Assembly (NCBI GenBank): GCA_002364325.1
Contig: DEXV01000006.1
Location: 332-64,331, forward strand
Source of the DNA: Gillisia sp. UBA3175
GTDB lineage: Bacteria > Bacteroidota > Bacteroidia > Flavobacteriales > Flavobacteriaceae
Direction: 5' to 3'
Length of the DNA: 64,000 bases
A program made the translations under genes and the position numbers. Positions 1 through 8,502 of this stretch are shown piece after piece. The notes under the pieces are model-generated. The model did no database searches, had not been told where the DNA came from, and saw only the letters and a program-made list of their open reading frames with translations. Numbering within the stretch: the first letter of the stretch is position 1; each line of letters opens with the position of its first letter.

Positions 1-963
1 TCTCAAGACATTAATCAAGGTGTAGATCGTGGGGAGAAAGAGGAACAAGGTGCGGGAGATCAAGGGATGATGTTTGGTTATGCTACTAGTGAGACCGAGA
101 ATTATATGCCTTTAGCTTTAGATATCTCTCACAAGATCATGATAGAATTGGCGAAACTTCGCCGAGAAGAAAAAGAGATCACTTATTTAAGACCCGATTC
201 TAAAAGTCAGGTTACTATTGAGTATAGCGACGAGAATGTACCACAACGTATAGAGGCCATCGTTATCTCTACTCAGCATGATGAGTTTGATGAGGATGAC
301 ACTGCGATGTTGAAAAAGATTAAAAAAGACATGGTGGAGATCCTAATCCCTCGTGTTATAAAACAATTACCACAATACGTTCAGGAATTGTTCAACGATG
401 AGATCACCTACCACATTAATCCAACAGGGAAATTTGTAATTGGCGGTCCACATGGAGATTCCGGACTTACGGGAAGAAAGATCATTGTAGATACCTATGG
501 TGGAAAAGGAGCTCACGGCGGTGGTGCCTTTTCTGGAAAAGATCCTAGTAAGGTAGATAGATCTGCAGCATATGCAGCTAGACATATCGCTAAAAATTTG
601 GTTGCAGCTGGAGTTGCAGATGAGGTTTTAATCCAAGTTTCTTATGCCATTGGAGTTGTAAAACCAACTTCTATCTCTGTAGATACTTATGGATCATCTA
701 AAGTGAATCTATCCAATGGAGAGATCGCTAAAAAAGTTGCAGAGATCTTTGATATGAGACCTGCAAGCATTGAAAGCAGATTAAAACTTAGAAATCCTAT
801 TTATAGAGAAACTGCAGCTTATGGACATATGGGTAAAGAACCTAAAACTATTACCAAGATCTTTGAAAGTCCTTATTCTGGAAAGATCACTAGAGAAGTA
901 GAACTTTTCACTTGGGAAAAATTAGATTATATAGATAAGGTGAAAGAAGCTTTTGGATTGTAG
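1..963 (+). CDS. metK: S-adenosylmethionine synthase, 5'-truncated by window edge
   Basis: Makes S-adenosylmethionine from methionine and ATP in the cytosol. The frame is open from base 1, so the first roughly 100 codons lie outside the window; the 320 codons present include the central and C-terminal domains. Visible family motifs are GGPHGDSGLTGRK (around nt 442-480), the glycine-rich YGGKGAHGGGAFSGKD (nt 499-541) and the DRSAAYAARHIAKN segment that follows. The ATG at nt 67 is internal and not the start. A strong rho-independent terminator follows 30 bases after the stop, so metK ends its transcript here. SAM from this enzyme would feed the EgtD, TrmL/TrmH and radical SAM proteins elsewhere in the window. 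Identification is secure. Confidence 0.97.
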   Translation, partial: SQDINQGVDRGEKEEQGAGDQGMMFGYATSETENYMPLALDISHKIMIELAKLRREEKEITYLRPDSKSQVTIEYSDENVPQRIEAIVISTQHDEFDEDDTAMLKKIKKDMVEILIPRVIKQLPQYVQELFNDEITYHINPTGKFVIGGPHGDSGLTGRKIIVDTYGGKGAHGGGAFSGKDPSKVDRSAAYAARHIAKNLVAAGVADEVLIQVSYAIGVVKPTSISVDTYGSSKVNLSNGEIAKKVAEIFDMRPASIESRLKLRNPIYRETAAYGHMGKEPKTITKIFESPYSGKITREVELFTWEKLDYIDKVKEAFGL

Positions 964-992
964 ATCTAATTCTGGATTATGATATATATATG

Positions 993-1021
993 AAAGGCCA
1001 CTAGAAATAGTGGCCTTTTTT
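993..1021 (+). terminator. Rho-independent terminator after metK
   Basis: Inverted repeat AAAGGCCACTA / TAGTGGCCTTT with a four-base loop, followed by a T run on the plus strand. It lies 30 bases after the metK stop and before the acyl-CoA dehydrogenase gene. Confidence 0.9.
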
Positions 1022-1081
1022 GGCTTCAGAATTAATTCTTCGGAAAGCTTTAACAAAGTATAGCGCATTAAATACCTAATT

Positions 1082-1102
1082 TTAGGTTTCAACAAAACCT
1101 AA
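1082..1102 (+). other. Short inverted repeat abutting the start of the acyl-CoA dehydrogenase gene
   Basis: TTAGGTTT and AAACCTAA form a perfect 8-bp inverted repeat with a five-base loop, ending three bases before the ATG at 1106. In RNA it would place a small hairpin over the translation initiation region; in DNA it could be a protein site. No T run follows, so it is not a terminator. The role is unknown. Confidence 0.35.
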
Positions 1103-1105
1103 CCT

Positions 1106-2470
1106 ATGTCGCTTTTCGGAAAAGTAAAGAATACGATCAATCTTTTAAAGTCGGTAGATTTAAATAAGCTGGCTAAAATAAGTGAAAGCATAAATATCCC
1201 TGAAGCTATGGACGCTTTGGGAAATCTTGATGAGCGCCAATTAAAGGGGCTCATGAAAATGCTGAAAACCAAAAAGAAAAAGGGGCAACATAACCTACCT
1301 CCTATCGATGGGGATTTTTATAATCTAGATCTAAAATTGAGTCCGGAGCAGCGAGAGCTTCAGCTGAAAGTGCGAAATTTTATGGAAGATGAAGTGAAGC
1401 CTTTGGTGAATGATCACTGGAACAGAGCAAAATTTCCTTTTGAAATCATAGAAAAATTCAAAAGTTTGAATATTGCCGGTATTCCTTATGAAGGATATGG
1501 CTGCCCAAATATGCCATTTTTAATGGAAGGTATTATCGCCCAAGAAATTGCAAGAGTAGATGTTTCAATTTCTACTTTTTTTGGAGTGCATAGTGGGCTT
1601 GCAATGGGATCTATTTATTTATGTGGAAGCGAAGAGCAAAAGCAGGAATGGCTACCACAAATGCAAAAATTAGAAAAGATAGGTGCCTTTGGACTTACTG
1701 AACCAAATGTAGGTTCTGGAGTTTCTCAAGGGATGGAAACCACTTGTAAATTTGATGGAGAGAATTGGATCTTGAACGGACAAAAAAAGTGGATAGGGAA
1801 TGCCACTTTCGCCGATGTGATCATTATATGGGCACGAGACGAAGACTCAAATAAAGTAAAAGGATTTTTGGTTAGAAAAGAGAATCCTGGTTTTGTTGCC
1901 GAAAAAATGAAAGATAAAATGGCGCTTAGAATTGTTCAAAATGCCATTATTACCTTGACAGAATGTAAAATTCCAGAAAGCGACAGATTGCAAAATGCGA
2001 ATTCCTTTAGGGACACCGCCAAAGTTTTAAAAATGACTCGAGCCGGGGTAGCTTGGCAAGCGGTGGGTTGTGCACGAGGAGCTTATGAAAGCGCTTTGAA
2101 ATACACCAAGAAAAGGGAGCAATTTGGAAGACCTATAGCTTCTTATCAATTAATTCAGAATCATCTGGTAGAAATGCTTTCCAATTTAACAGCGATGCAA
2201 ACTATGGTCTTTAGACTTTCAGAACTACAAGATGAAGGAAGATTAACAGATGAACATGCCTCTTTAGCAAAAGTGTATTGCAGCATGCGAATGAGAGATG
2301 TGGTGAGTAGAGCCAGAGAAGTATTAGGTGGAAATGGAATTCTTTTAGAATATGATGTTGCCCGATTTGTTGCCGATGCTGAAGCTATTTATAGCTATGA
2401 AGGAACCAAAGAAATAAATACACTAATTGTAGGACGCGCCATTACTGGATACAGTGCCTTCGTGAATTAA
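1106..2470 (+). CDS. Acyl-CoA dehydrogenase (glutaryl-CoA dehydrogenase/ACX4-like)
   Basis: FAD enzyme that introduces an alpha-beta double bond into acyl-CoA, passing electrons to ETF (etfBA lie at 19.7-21.5 kb). 454 aa. Residues 1-78 are a lysine-rich extension absent from the ~380-residue core of short- and medium-chain enzymes. From about residue 80 the usual order follows: helical N domain, beta domain with FGLTEPNVGSG, and C-terminal helical domain. The catalytic base is Glu432 in YEGT, the position used by medium-chain and glutaryl-CoA enzymes. Overall it resembles glutaryl-CoA dehydrogenase and the plant ACX4 group, but the substrate cannot be read from sequence. It is followed after 11 bases by a hydroxyacid dehydrogenase and then uspA, a likely operon. 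Confidence 0.93.
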   Translation: MSLFGKVKNTINLLKSVDLNKLAKISESINIPEAMDALGNLDERQLKGLMKMLKTKKKKGQHNLPPIDGDFYNLDLKLSPEQRELQLKVRNFMEDEVKPLVNDHWNRAKFPFEIIEKFKSLNIAGIPYEGYGCPNMPFLMEGIIAQEIARVDVSISTFFGVHSGLAMGSIYLCGSEEQKQEWLPQMQKLEKIGAFGLTEPNVGSGVSQGMETTCKFDGENWILNGQKKWIGNATFADVIIIWARDEDSNKVKGFLVRKENPGFVAEKMKDKMALRIVQNAIITLTECKIPESDRLQNANSFRDTAKVLKMTRAGVAWQAVGCARGAYESALKYTKKREQFGRPIASYQLIQNHLVEMLSNLTAMQTMVFRLSELQDEGRLTDEHASLAKVYCSMRMRDVVSRAREVLGGNGILLEYDVARFVADAEAIYSYEGTKEINTLIVGRAITGYSAFVN

Positions 2471-2481
2471 AAAATTTAAAA

Positions 2482-3402
2482 ATGTCAATCTTATTAATAT
2501 GCACAGGAAGAGATCCAAAAGTTTGGGTTAATGCTATAAAACAACAGCAGCCTAATGTTAAATTGTACGTATATCCCGAAGCGCATGATCCATTGGAAAT
2601 AACCTATGCAGTGACCTGGAAACATCCAAAAGGAGTGTTTAATAAATACCCGAATTTAGAAGTTATAGCCTCTATAGGGGCAGGAGTAGATCATATAACC
2701 AGCGATCCTCAAATTCCAAAAAGCACACTCGTTACTCGTGTTATAGACGATCAACTCACTAAGGACATGAGCAATTTTGTGTTAGCCTTGGTATTGGATA
2801 AAATGAGGAACATCTCACTACATCATGGTGAAAATAAATGGAGTCCCAAATCCTATCAAACTTTAGAAGAAGAAAAAATTGGTATTATGGGTCTTGGGGT
2901 TCTTGGAAAAGCAACAGCTTTAAGCTTAGCTAACATTGGTTTTAAAGTTTCCGGTTGGTCTAAGACCAAAAAGCATATTGATGGTGTAACTAGCTACAAT
3001 GGACAGAAAGGATTTAAGGAATTTCTTAAAAACTCCAGCATTTTAATTTGCTTGCTTCCGTTAACTTCTGAAACAGAAAATATTCTGAATAAAGAATTGT
3101 TCGAACAATTACCTAAGGGAGCTTATGTAATAAATGTTGCCAGAGGGGAACATTTGGTAGAACATGATCTTTTAGAAATGCTGGATAAAGGACAACTTTC
3201 CGGAGCAAGTTTAGATGTATTTAGGACAGAACCTTTACCCGAGGAACATCCATTTTGGAAACATCAAAAAATTCATATAACCCCACATATTGCCAGCGTT
3301 ACAGATCCAGAAAAGGTAGTGCACCAGCTAATGGAAAACTATAAGCGATTAAAGATGAATAAACCACTGAAAAATGTGGTTGAATTAAAAAAAGGATATT
3401 AA
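2482..3402 (+). CDS. D-2-hydroxyacid dehydrogenase, glyoxylate/hydroxypyruvate reductase A type
   Basis: NAD(P)-dependent cytosolic reductase of 2-oxoacids such as glyoxylate or hydroxypyruvate. 306 aa, the length of the short GhrA subgroup. The Rossmann motif GIMGLGVLGKA sits near residue 134. The catalytic Arg is in INVARGEHL, the Glu in DVFRTEPLPEEHP and the His in ITPHIASVT, in the usual order. The gene begins 11 bases after the acyl-CoA dehydrogenase and ends 10 bases before a universal stress protein, so the three are probably co-transcribed. The substrate is inferred from the family only. Confidence 0.9.
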   Translation: MSILLICTGRDPKVWVNAIKQQQPNVKLYVYPEAHDPLEITYAVTWKHPKGVFNKYPNLEVIASIGAGVDHITSDPQIPKSTLVTRVIDDQLTKDMSNFVLALVLDKMRNISLHHGENKWSPKSYQTLEEEKIGIMGLGVLGKATALSLANIGFKVSGWSKTKKHIDGVTSYNGQKGFKEFLKNSSILICLLPLTSETENILNKELFEQLPKGAYVINVARGEHLVEHDLLEMLDKGQLSGASLDVFRTEPLPEEHPFWKHQKIHITPHIASVTDPEKVVHQLMENYKRLKMNKPLKNVVELKKGY

Positions 3403-3412
3403 ACAATTTATT

Positions 3413-3865
3413 ATGAGTAAAGAATTTAAAAATATCATGGTAGCGGTAGATTTTAATGATGCCGTAGGAAAATTATTAGGCTATGCTGAAGCCTTAGCTT
3501 TAAGATTTGAAGCCAAGATCTGGATAGTACATGTGGCAGATCCCGACCCAGATTTTGTTGGATATGAACCCGGACCTCAATACATAAGAGATTTTAGGGC
3601 AGATGAATTAAGAGATGAACATAAAAAACTACAGAATATTTCGAATATGTTTCTTGATAAGCAAATTGAATCTGCGGCATTACTCATTCAAGGTTCTACG
3701 GTAGAAACGGTTTTAAATGAAGCCAAAAAATTAAAAGCAGATCTCTTAATTGTAGGCAACCACAAACACAGTTTCCTACATAATTTATTATCTGAAAGTG
3801 TTTCACTTGAACTTTTAAAAAACGGAAACATTCCGCTTCTTACAATTCCTATAGACGAAGATTAA
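3413..3865 (+). CDS. Universal stress protein, UspA family
   Basis: Single 150-residue Usp domain: an N-terminal beta strand (IMVAVDFND), an acidic helix-rich middle and a C-terminal LLIVGNHKHSFLHNLLSESVS segment. The usual ATP-binding pattern G-x2-G-x9-G-S/T is not preserved, since the second Gly is replaced, so ATP binding is doubtful. It is the last gene of the plus-strand run starting at 1106. Its stop overlaps the stop of the convergent DinB-like gene by four bases (TTAA shared). No specific role can be assigned beyond the stress-related family. Confidence 0.85.
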   Translation: MSKEFKNIMVAVDFNDAVGKLLGYAEALALRFEAKIWIVHVADPDPDFVGYEPGPQYIRDFRADELRDEHKKLQNISNMFLDKQIESAALLIQGSTVETVLNEAKKLKADLLIVGNHKHSFLHNLLSESVSLELLKNGNIPLLTIPIDED

Positions 3866-4377
3866 CTCGTTGCATTTACAATACTTACTGTTACCAACAA
3901 TTGCCCGATATGCCGTTGACTATGTTCTGCAGCGTGAAAAAGCAAACCCAGAACAGAAGATGGAAGTTGCTTTCTCCCAACACCTCGAAATTCGGTTAAA
4001 CTAGAAACCGGGATTGTTTTCAACTTTTCGAGCACTTCTTCTACTTTTTTATCGAATTTAGTAATTAGTTGATTTGTGAAAATATTATTATCTGGAATCC
4101 CTTCGCTTTTTAAATAGTTCAATTGTACTAGACTTAAATTCTCACCTTCAGCATAGGAAACTAATCTATCTAAAACCCCTGTGAGATGTTGCAAATGAAA
4201 TCCTACTGAAGCTCTTCCTGCTGGTTTTACCCAAAGCAAAACATCAGAAAAATCTAACAAGTACTTGTGCACTTCAAGTTTAGACTGAAGCAAGGAATGG
4301 ACGATTGGTTGCAAAAGATCTGGATATCCTTCAATTTTACCTCTTAGCCAATATTCTGGTAGCGCATTATCTTTCAT
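3862..4377 (-). CDS. DinB-family four-helix metal-binding protein
   Basis: 171-residue protein of the DinB/YfiT-like four-helix bundle superfamily, which is unrelated to DNA polymerase IV despite the name. Histidines in HLQHLTG and HAAEHSQRHIGQLL fit the three-His metal site typical of these proteins. Members include thiol transferases and damage-inducible proteins of unknown function. It is convergent with uspA, sharing the bases TTAA for both stop codons, and divergent from the WD40-amidohydrolase gene. The exact reaction is unknown. Confidence 0.82.
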   Translation of the reverse strand: MKDNALPEYWLRGKIEGYPDLLQPIVHSLLQSKLEVHKYLLDFSDVLLWVKPAGRASVGFHLQHLTGVLDRLVSYAEGENLSLVQLNYLKSEGIPDNNIFTNQLITKFDKKVEEVLEKLKTIPVSSLTEFRGVGRKQLPSSVLGLLFHAAEHSQRHIGQLLVTVSIVNATS

Positions 4378-4447
4378 AGTTAAGAATATTAAGATTATGT
4401 AAAAATAAAAGAAATGGTATCTTTAGCTATCCAATAAATACATAAAT

Positions 4448-7400
4448 ATGTTTCAAAAAACATTGCTCACCCTAGCTTTAGTAATTCTCTCCACTACAAT
4501 ATTCTCTCAGGAAAAAGACAAAGAAGACAAAAAAGATAAATGGGATGTTTCCAACCCATATACAAAAGATTGGAAGATCAATGAGGTTCCCTTGAATACA
4601 GATGAAGGAACCTGGATGAATTTGGATGTGAGCCCAGATGGAAGCATGATCGTTTTCGATCTTTTGGGAGACATTTTTAGCATGCCTATTTCGGGAGGAA
4701 AGGCGAGGCTACTTAGATCTGGAATGCCTTATGAAGTACAACCTAGATTTAGTCCAGATGGCACTAAGATCCTTTTCACCAGTGATGCTGGAGGCGGAGA
4801 TAATATCTGGATCATGGATGATGAAGGAAAAAATGCAAAGCAACTAACCACAGAAGATTTTAGATTATTGAATAATGCTGTATGGACGGCAGATGGAAAT
4901 GCCATAATTGCACGAAAACATTTTACATCACAGCGTTCTTTGGGAGCTGGTGAAATGTGGCAATATCATATTGCCGGTACTGCAGGACTTCAGTTAACAG
5001 AGAGAAAGAACGATCAGCAGGATGTAAATGAGCCAAGTACTTCTCCAGATGGTAGGTATCTATATTATAGTGAAGATATGTATCCCGGAGGGAATTTTCA
5101 GTATAACAAAGATCCAAATAAGCAGATCTATGTGATAAAAAGATACGATTTTGAAACTGGCGAAACCTTAACAATTACCGGTGGTCCAGGAGGTGCAGCA
5201 CGTCCTCAAATTTCCAGAGATGGAACAAAACTGGCCTTTATTAAAAGAGTGCGGACTAAAACTGTTTTATATGTTCATGATCTAAAAACAGGAGAAGAGC
5301 GTCCTGTTTACGACAACCTAAGTAAAGATCAGCAAGAGGCTTGGGCTATTTTTGGAGTATATCCTGGATTTAGCTGGATGCCGAACAATAAGGAAGTGGT
5401 GATCTGGAGTGAAGGAAAGATTAAACGCATCGATGTGGAAACTTCTGAAGTAAAAGAAATTCCATTCAATGCAGAAACAACTATAAAAATAGCTGAAGCG
5501 CATCATTCGAGTCCAAAGGTGTTTTCAGAAAATTTTACTGCGAAGGCTATAAGAAATGCTGTGACTTCTCCAAATGGAAAAACATTGGTTTTTCATGGTT
5601 TAGGATATTTATGGAAAAAAGAACTTCCTAATGGAAAACCTCAACGTTTAACAAAAGATACCGATTTCGAATTTGATCCTTCTTTTTCACCAGACGGAAA
5701 ATCGGTGATCTATGTAATCTGGGATGATCAGACTAAAGGAAGTATTAAAAAAATATCCCTTTCTGGTGGAAATCCTTCAACCTTAACCCAAGAAAAAGGG
5801 ATCTATAGAAATCCGTCTTTCTCCAGAGCAGGAAATAAAATTGTATTCACCAAAGAATCTGGAAATACCGATCTTGGGGAAACTTTTACAAAAGAGCCGG
5901 GAATTTATTTGATGAATGCCGATGGGAAGAATTCAGAAAAAATAAGTAAAGCTGGAGATTTTCCAGTATTCAATAAAGATGATTCAAGGATCATTTTTCA
6001 AACTGGAGGAAATCTTATGGGAGATCTTACTAAAAGTTTAAAAAGTATAGATCTTAATGGTAAAGATGAACGTGTACATTTCAATTCGAAATACGCCAAC
6101 CGTTTAATTACTAGTCCAGATAATAAATGGATCGTATTTTCCAATTTGCACAAAGCATATGTGGCTCCTTTTGTAATGACAGGGAAACCTATAGATCTTG
6201 ATGGAAAATCCAAAGCTTTTCCGGTAACCCAAATCACAAAAGATGCGGGAATCAATTTACATTGGTCCAACAATAGTAATAAAGTTCACTGGACCTTAGG
6301 AGATGAATATTTCACAAATGAGATCGACCAAAAATTTACATTTTTAGAAACTTCCCCAGATTCCATTTCGGCCATTACAGAGAAAGGTTTGAAGATAGGT
6401 TTAGAAGCTAAAACTGCAGTTCCTTCCGGGGAAATCGCCTTTATAAATGTTCGTATAATTACAATGGATGGCGATAAGGTAATTGAAAATGGAACTATTG
6501 TAGTAGATGAAAATAAAATTGTAGCATTAGGAAATGCAAGTGATATTGAAGTTCCTAAAAATGCAAAAACCTACGATCTTACTGGTAAAACTATTATGCC
6601 TGGAATTGTAGATGCTCATGCCCATATTGGAGCTTTTAGATATGGAATTAGCCCAAAGAAACACTGGCCACTTTATGCAAATCTTGCCTTTGGTGTTACC
6701 ACTGCCCATGATCCTTCTGCTTTAAGTGAAACGGTATTTGGAATGGCAGAAATGATTAAAAGCGGAGAAATGGTTGGACCAAGATTGTTTTCTACAGGGA
6801 TCATTATCTATGGAGCCGATGGCGATTTTAAAGCTGACATCAACAGTTTGGAAGATGCAAGATCTGCACTTAGAAGAACGAAGGCCTTTGGTGCAAATTC
6901 TATTAAGAGTTACAATCAGCCTAGAAGAGAGCAACGCCAACAAGTGATGCAGGCGGCAAAAGAATTAGATCTAAATGTAGTTCCAGAAGGTGGAAGCACG
7001 TTCTTCCATAATATGAGTATGATTATGGATGGGCATACTGGAATTGAACATAATATTCCTGTGGCTCCAGTTTACAAAGATGTTCTCACCCTATGGGGAA
7101 ATAGCAAAACCGGCTATACTCCTACTTTAATTGTGAATTATGGAGGAATTAACGGAGAATTTTACTGGTATGAAAAATCGAACGTTTGGGAGAATGAAAA
7201 GTTATTGACCTTCACCCCGCGTTTCATTGTGGATTCCAGATCCAGACGTAGAGAGATGTTACCACAAGAAGAATATGACAATGGTCCTATTTTAGTTTCT
7301 GAAACTGTAAAGGCTTTAAACGATAAAGGTGTTAAAGTGAATCTTGGAGCACACGGGCAATTGCAAGGTCTTGGAGCACATTGGGAATTGTGGTTACTCC

Positions 7401-7750
7401 AAATGGGTGGAATGACCAATATGGAAGCCTTAAGAGCTGCAACCATTAATGGTGCAGAATATCTTGGAATGGGAAGCGAGATAGGATCTTTAAAAGTTGG
7501 AAAACTGGCAGATCTTATTGTTCTAAACAAAAACCCGTTAGAAGATATCCAAAATTCTAATACCGTAGAATACACCATGGTTAACGGCCGTTTATTTGAA
7601 ACTGCTACTATGAATGAAACTGGAAATAATCCGAAGGAAAGAAGTGATTTTTACTGGGAGAATAATAATTACAACCAGTCCTTTCCATGGCATGAAAGCA
7701 GTCAAAGTTTTACCGCTCCAGGTTGTACTTGCCAATCTACTCACAACTAA
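4448..7750 (+). CDS. Secreted TolB-like WD40 / amidohydrolase fusion protein
   Basis: 1100 aa, exported. A Sec signal peptide (residues 1-21, ending IFSQ) precedes a charged EKDKEDKKDK linker. Residues about 45-640 hold repeated PDGxxIxF/SPDG blades of a TolB/DPP-IV-like propeller. Residues about 660-1075 form an amidohydrolase: DAHAHIG (metal HxH), HTGIEHNIPV, NLGAHGQ and the closing ADLIVLNKNPLEDI typical of the imidazolonepropionase/prolidase branch. The C-terminus ends in a Cys-x-Cys pair. Similar large fusions are known in Bacteroidota and are thought to cleave cyclic amides or peptides in the periplasm; the substrate here is unknown. It is transcribed alone, divergent from the DinB-like gene. 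Confidence 0.9.
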   Translation: MFQKTLLTLALVILSTTIFSQEKDKEDKKDKWDVSNPYTKDWKINEVPLNTDEGTWMNLDVSPDGSMIVFDLLGDIFSMPISGGKARLLRSGMPYEVQPRFSPDGTKILFTSDAGGGDNIWIMDDEGKNAKQLTTEDFRLLNNAVWTADGNAIIARKHFTSQRSLGAGEMWQYHIAGTAGLQLTERKNDQQDVNEPSTSPDGRYLYYSEDMYPGGNFQYNKDPNKQIYVIKRYDFETGETLTITGGPGGAARPQISRDGTKLAFIKRVRTKTVLYVHDLKTGEERPVYDNLSKDQQEAWAIFGVYPGFSWMPNNKEVVIWSEGKIKRIDVETSEVKEIPFNAETTIKIAEAHHSSPKVFSENFTAKAIRNAVTSPNGKTLVFHGLGYLWKKELPNGKPQRLTKDTDFEFDPSFSPDGKSVIYVIWDDQTKGSIKKISLSGGNPSTLTQEKGIYRNPSFSRAGNKIVFTKESGNTDLGETFTKEPGIYLMNADGKNSEKISKAGDFPVFNKDDSRIIFQTGGNLMGDLTKSLKSIDLNGKDERVHFNSKYANRLITSPDNKWIVFSNLHKAYVAPFVMTGKPIDLDGKSKAFPVTQITKDAGINLHWSNNSNKVHWTLGDEYFTNEIDQKFTFLETSPDSISAITEKGLKIGLEAKTAVPSGEIAFINVRIITMDGDKVIENGTIVVDENKIVALGNASDIEVPKNAKTYDLTGKTIMPGIVDAHAHIGAFRYGISPKKHWPLYANLAFGVTTAHDPSALSETVFGMAEMIKSGEMVGPRLFSTGIIIYGADGDFKADINSLEDARSALRRTKAFGANSIKSYNQPRREQRQQVMQAAKELDLNVVPEGGSTFFHNMSMIMDGHTGIEHNIPVAPVYKDVLTLWGNSKTGYTPTLIVNYGGINGEFYWYEKSNVWENEKLLTFTPRFIVDSRSRRREMLPQEEYDNGPILVSETVKALNDKGVKVNLGAHGQLQGLGAHWELWLLQMGGMTNMEALRAATINGAEYLGMGSEIGSLKVGKLADLIVLNKNPLEDIQNSNTVEYTMVNGRLFETATMNETGNNPKERSDFYWENNNYNQSFPWHESSQSFTAPGCTCQSTHN

Positions 7751-7756
7751 AACTTT

Positions 7757-7764
7757 TATTTTTG
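7757..7764 (+). promoter_or_regulatory. Possible Bacteroidota -7 box three bases before a start codon
   Basis: TATTTTTG matches the TAnnTTTG -7 consensus and is followed after three bases by the ATG of the DUF202 gene. If used, transcription would begin at or next to the ATG (leaderless). No -33 box was recognised and the gene could equally be read through from upstream. Confidence 0.3.
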
Positions 7765-7767
7765 TAA

Positions 7768-8109
7768 ATGAGAAGAGTTAAATTATACAATCCATTTAAA
7801 ACCCGAAGTATCGATGAGAAATTCATTCGGGAGCATCTGGCTTTGGAACGTACCAAACTCGCTAATGAGCGAACATTGTTATCTTATATAAGGTCTTCGC
7901 TTTACTTGTTCATTGGAGGGTTGGCAATTTTGCAAATTAAGGAATATGAACATGTACAATGGCTCGGCTATTTATCCCTATTCATATGTATCGTTTTTAT
8001 ATCTATAGGGATCTACCGATATATCCATTTAAATAGAAAACTCAGGAACCTACTTCAACCGGATGCTGAAGACAAGTCTAATGGAGCGCAGTACGAACCC
8101 GATCTTTAA
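7768..8109 (+). CDS. DUF202 (YidH-like) inner membrane protein
   Basis: 113 aa with the DUF202 hallmark LALERTKLANERTLLSYIRSS near residues 25-43. Two membrane segments follow (about 46-62 and 69-87) and then a basic cytoplasmic tail. The function of the family is unknown; in eukaryotes the domain occurs in VTC polyphosphate polymerases. It begins 17 bases after the amidohydrolase and is followed after 15 bases by another small membrane protein. Confidence 0.85.
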   Translation: MRRVKLYNPFKTRSIDEKFIREHLALERTKLANERTLLSYIRSSLYLFIGGLAILQIKEYEHVQWLGYLSLFICIVFISIGIYRYIHLNRKLRNLLQPDAEDKSNGAQYEPDL

Positions 8110-8124
8110 ATTCAACTTTGCTAA

Positions 8125-8502
8125 TTGATACTTCAATCTATAGTTCACTATTCACTTCATTTTCTGGCCATTGGCGCAATTGCCTATTGTTTCGACAAAA
8201 AAAATTGGAAACGCAATTGGTTAATTTTAACCGCTACTATGTTGGTAGATATAGATCATGTTTTTGCCACCCCTCTTTTTGATCCTAATAGGTGTGGAAT
8301 TGGTTATCACCCTTTACATTCTGAAATTGCAATTGTGGGTTATATTCTTGGTGTTTTTCTTCTGAAGAATAGAATTATAAAATTAATCTTTATCGGATTG
8401 CTCTTTCATATGATCACCGATCTTATAGATTGCCTCTGGATGTTTTCAGAATGCAAGGATTGCTATTTACAATCGGAAATCTATAAGTGGATTCACATAT
8501 AA
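8125..8502 (+). CDS. DUF6122 small membrane protein, TTG start
   Basis: 125 aa, start codon TTG at 8125; no earlier in-frame ATG is available and the family usually begins a few residues before the HYxLHFL segment seen here. Three to four membrane helices are interspersed with a conserved DIDHVFATPLFDPNRCGI motif whose Asp and His residues recall membrane-bound metal-dependent hydrolases of the YdjM type. The stop abuts the stop of the opposing DUF302 gene with no gap. Function unknown. Confidence 0.75.
   Translation: MILQSIVHYSLHFLAIGAIAYCFDKKNWKRNWLILTATMLVDIDHVFATPLFDPNRCGIGYHPLHSEIAIVGYILGVFLLKNRIIKLIFIGLLFHMITDLIDCLWMFSECKDCYLQSEIYKWIHI

Noticed and set aside
3862..4377. Reading the DinB-family protein as DNA polymerase IV
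   Set aside because: Shares only the name; it is a four-helix metal protein. The true polymerase is at 38475.
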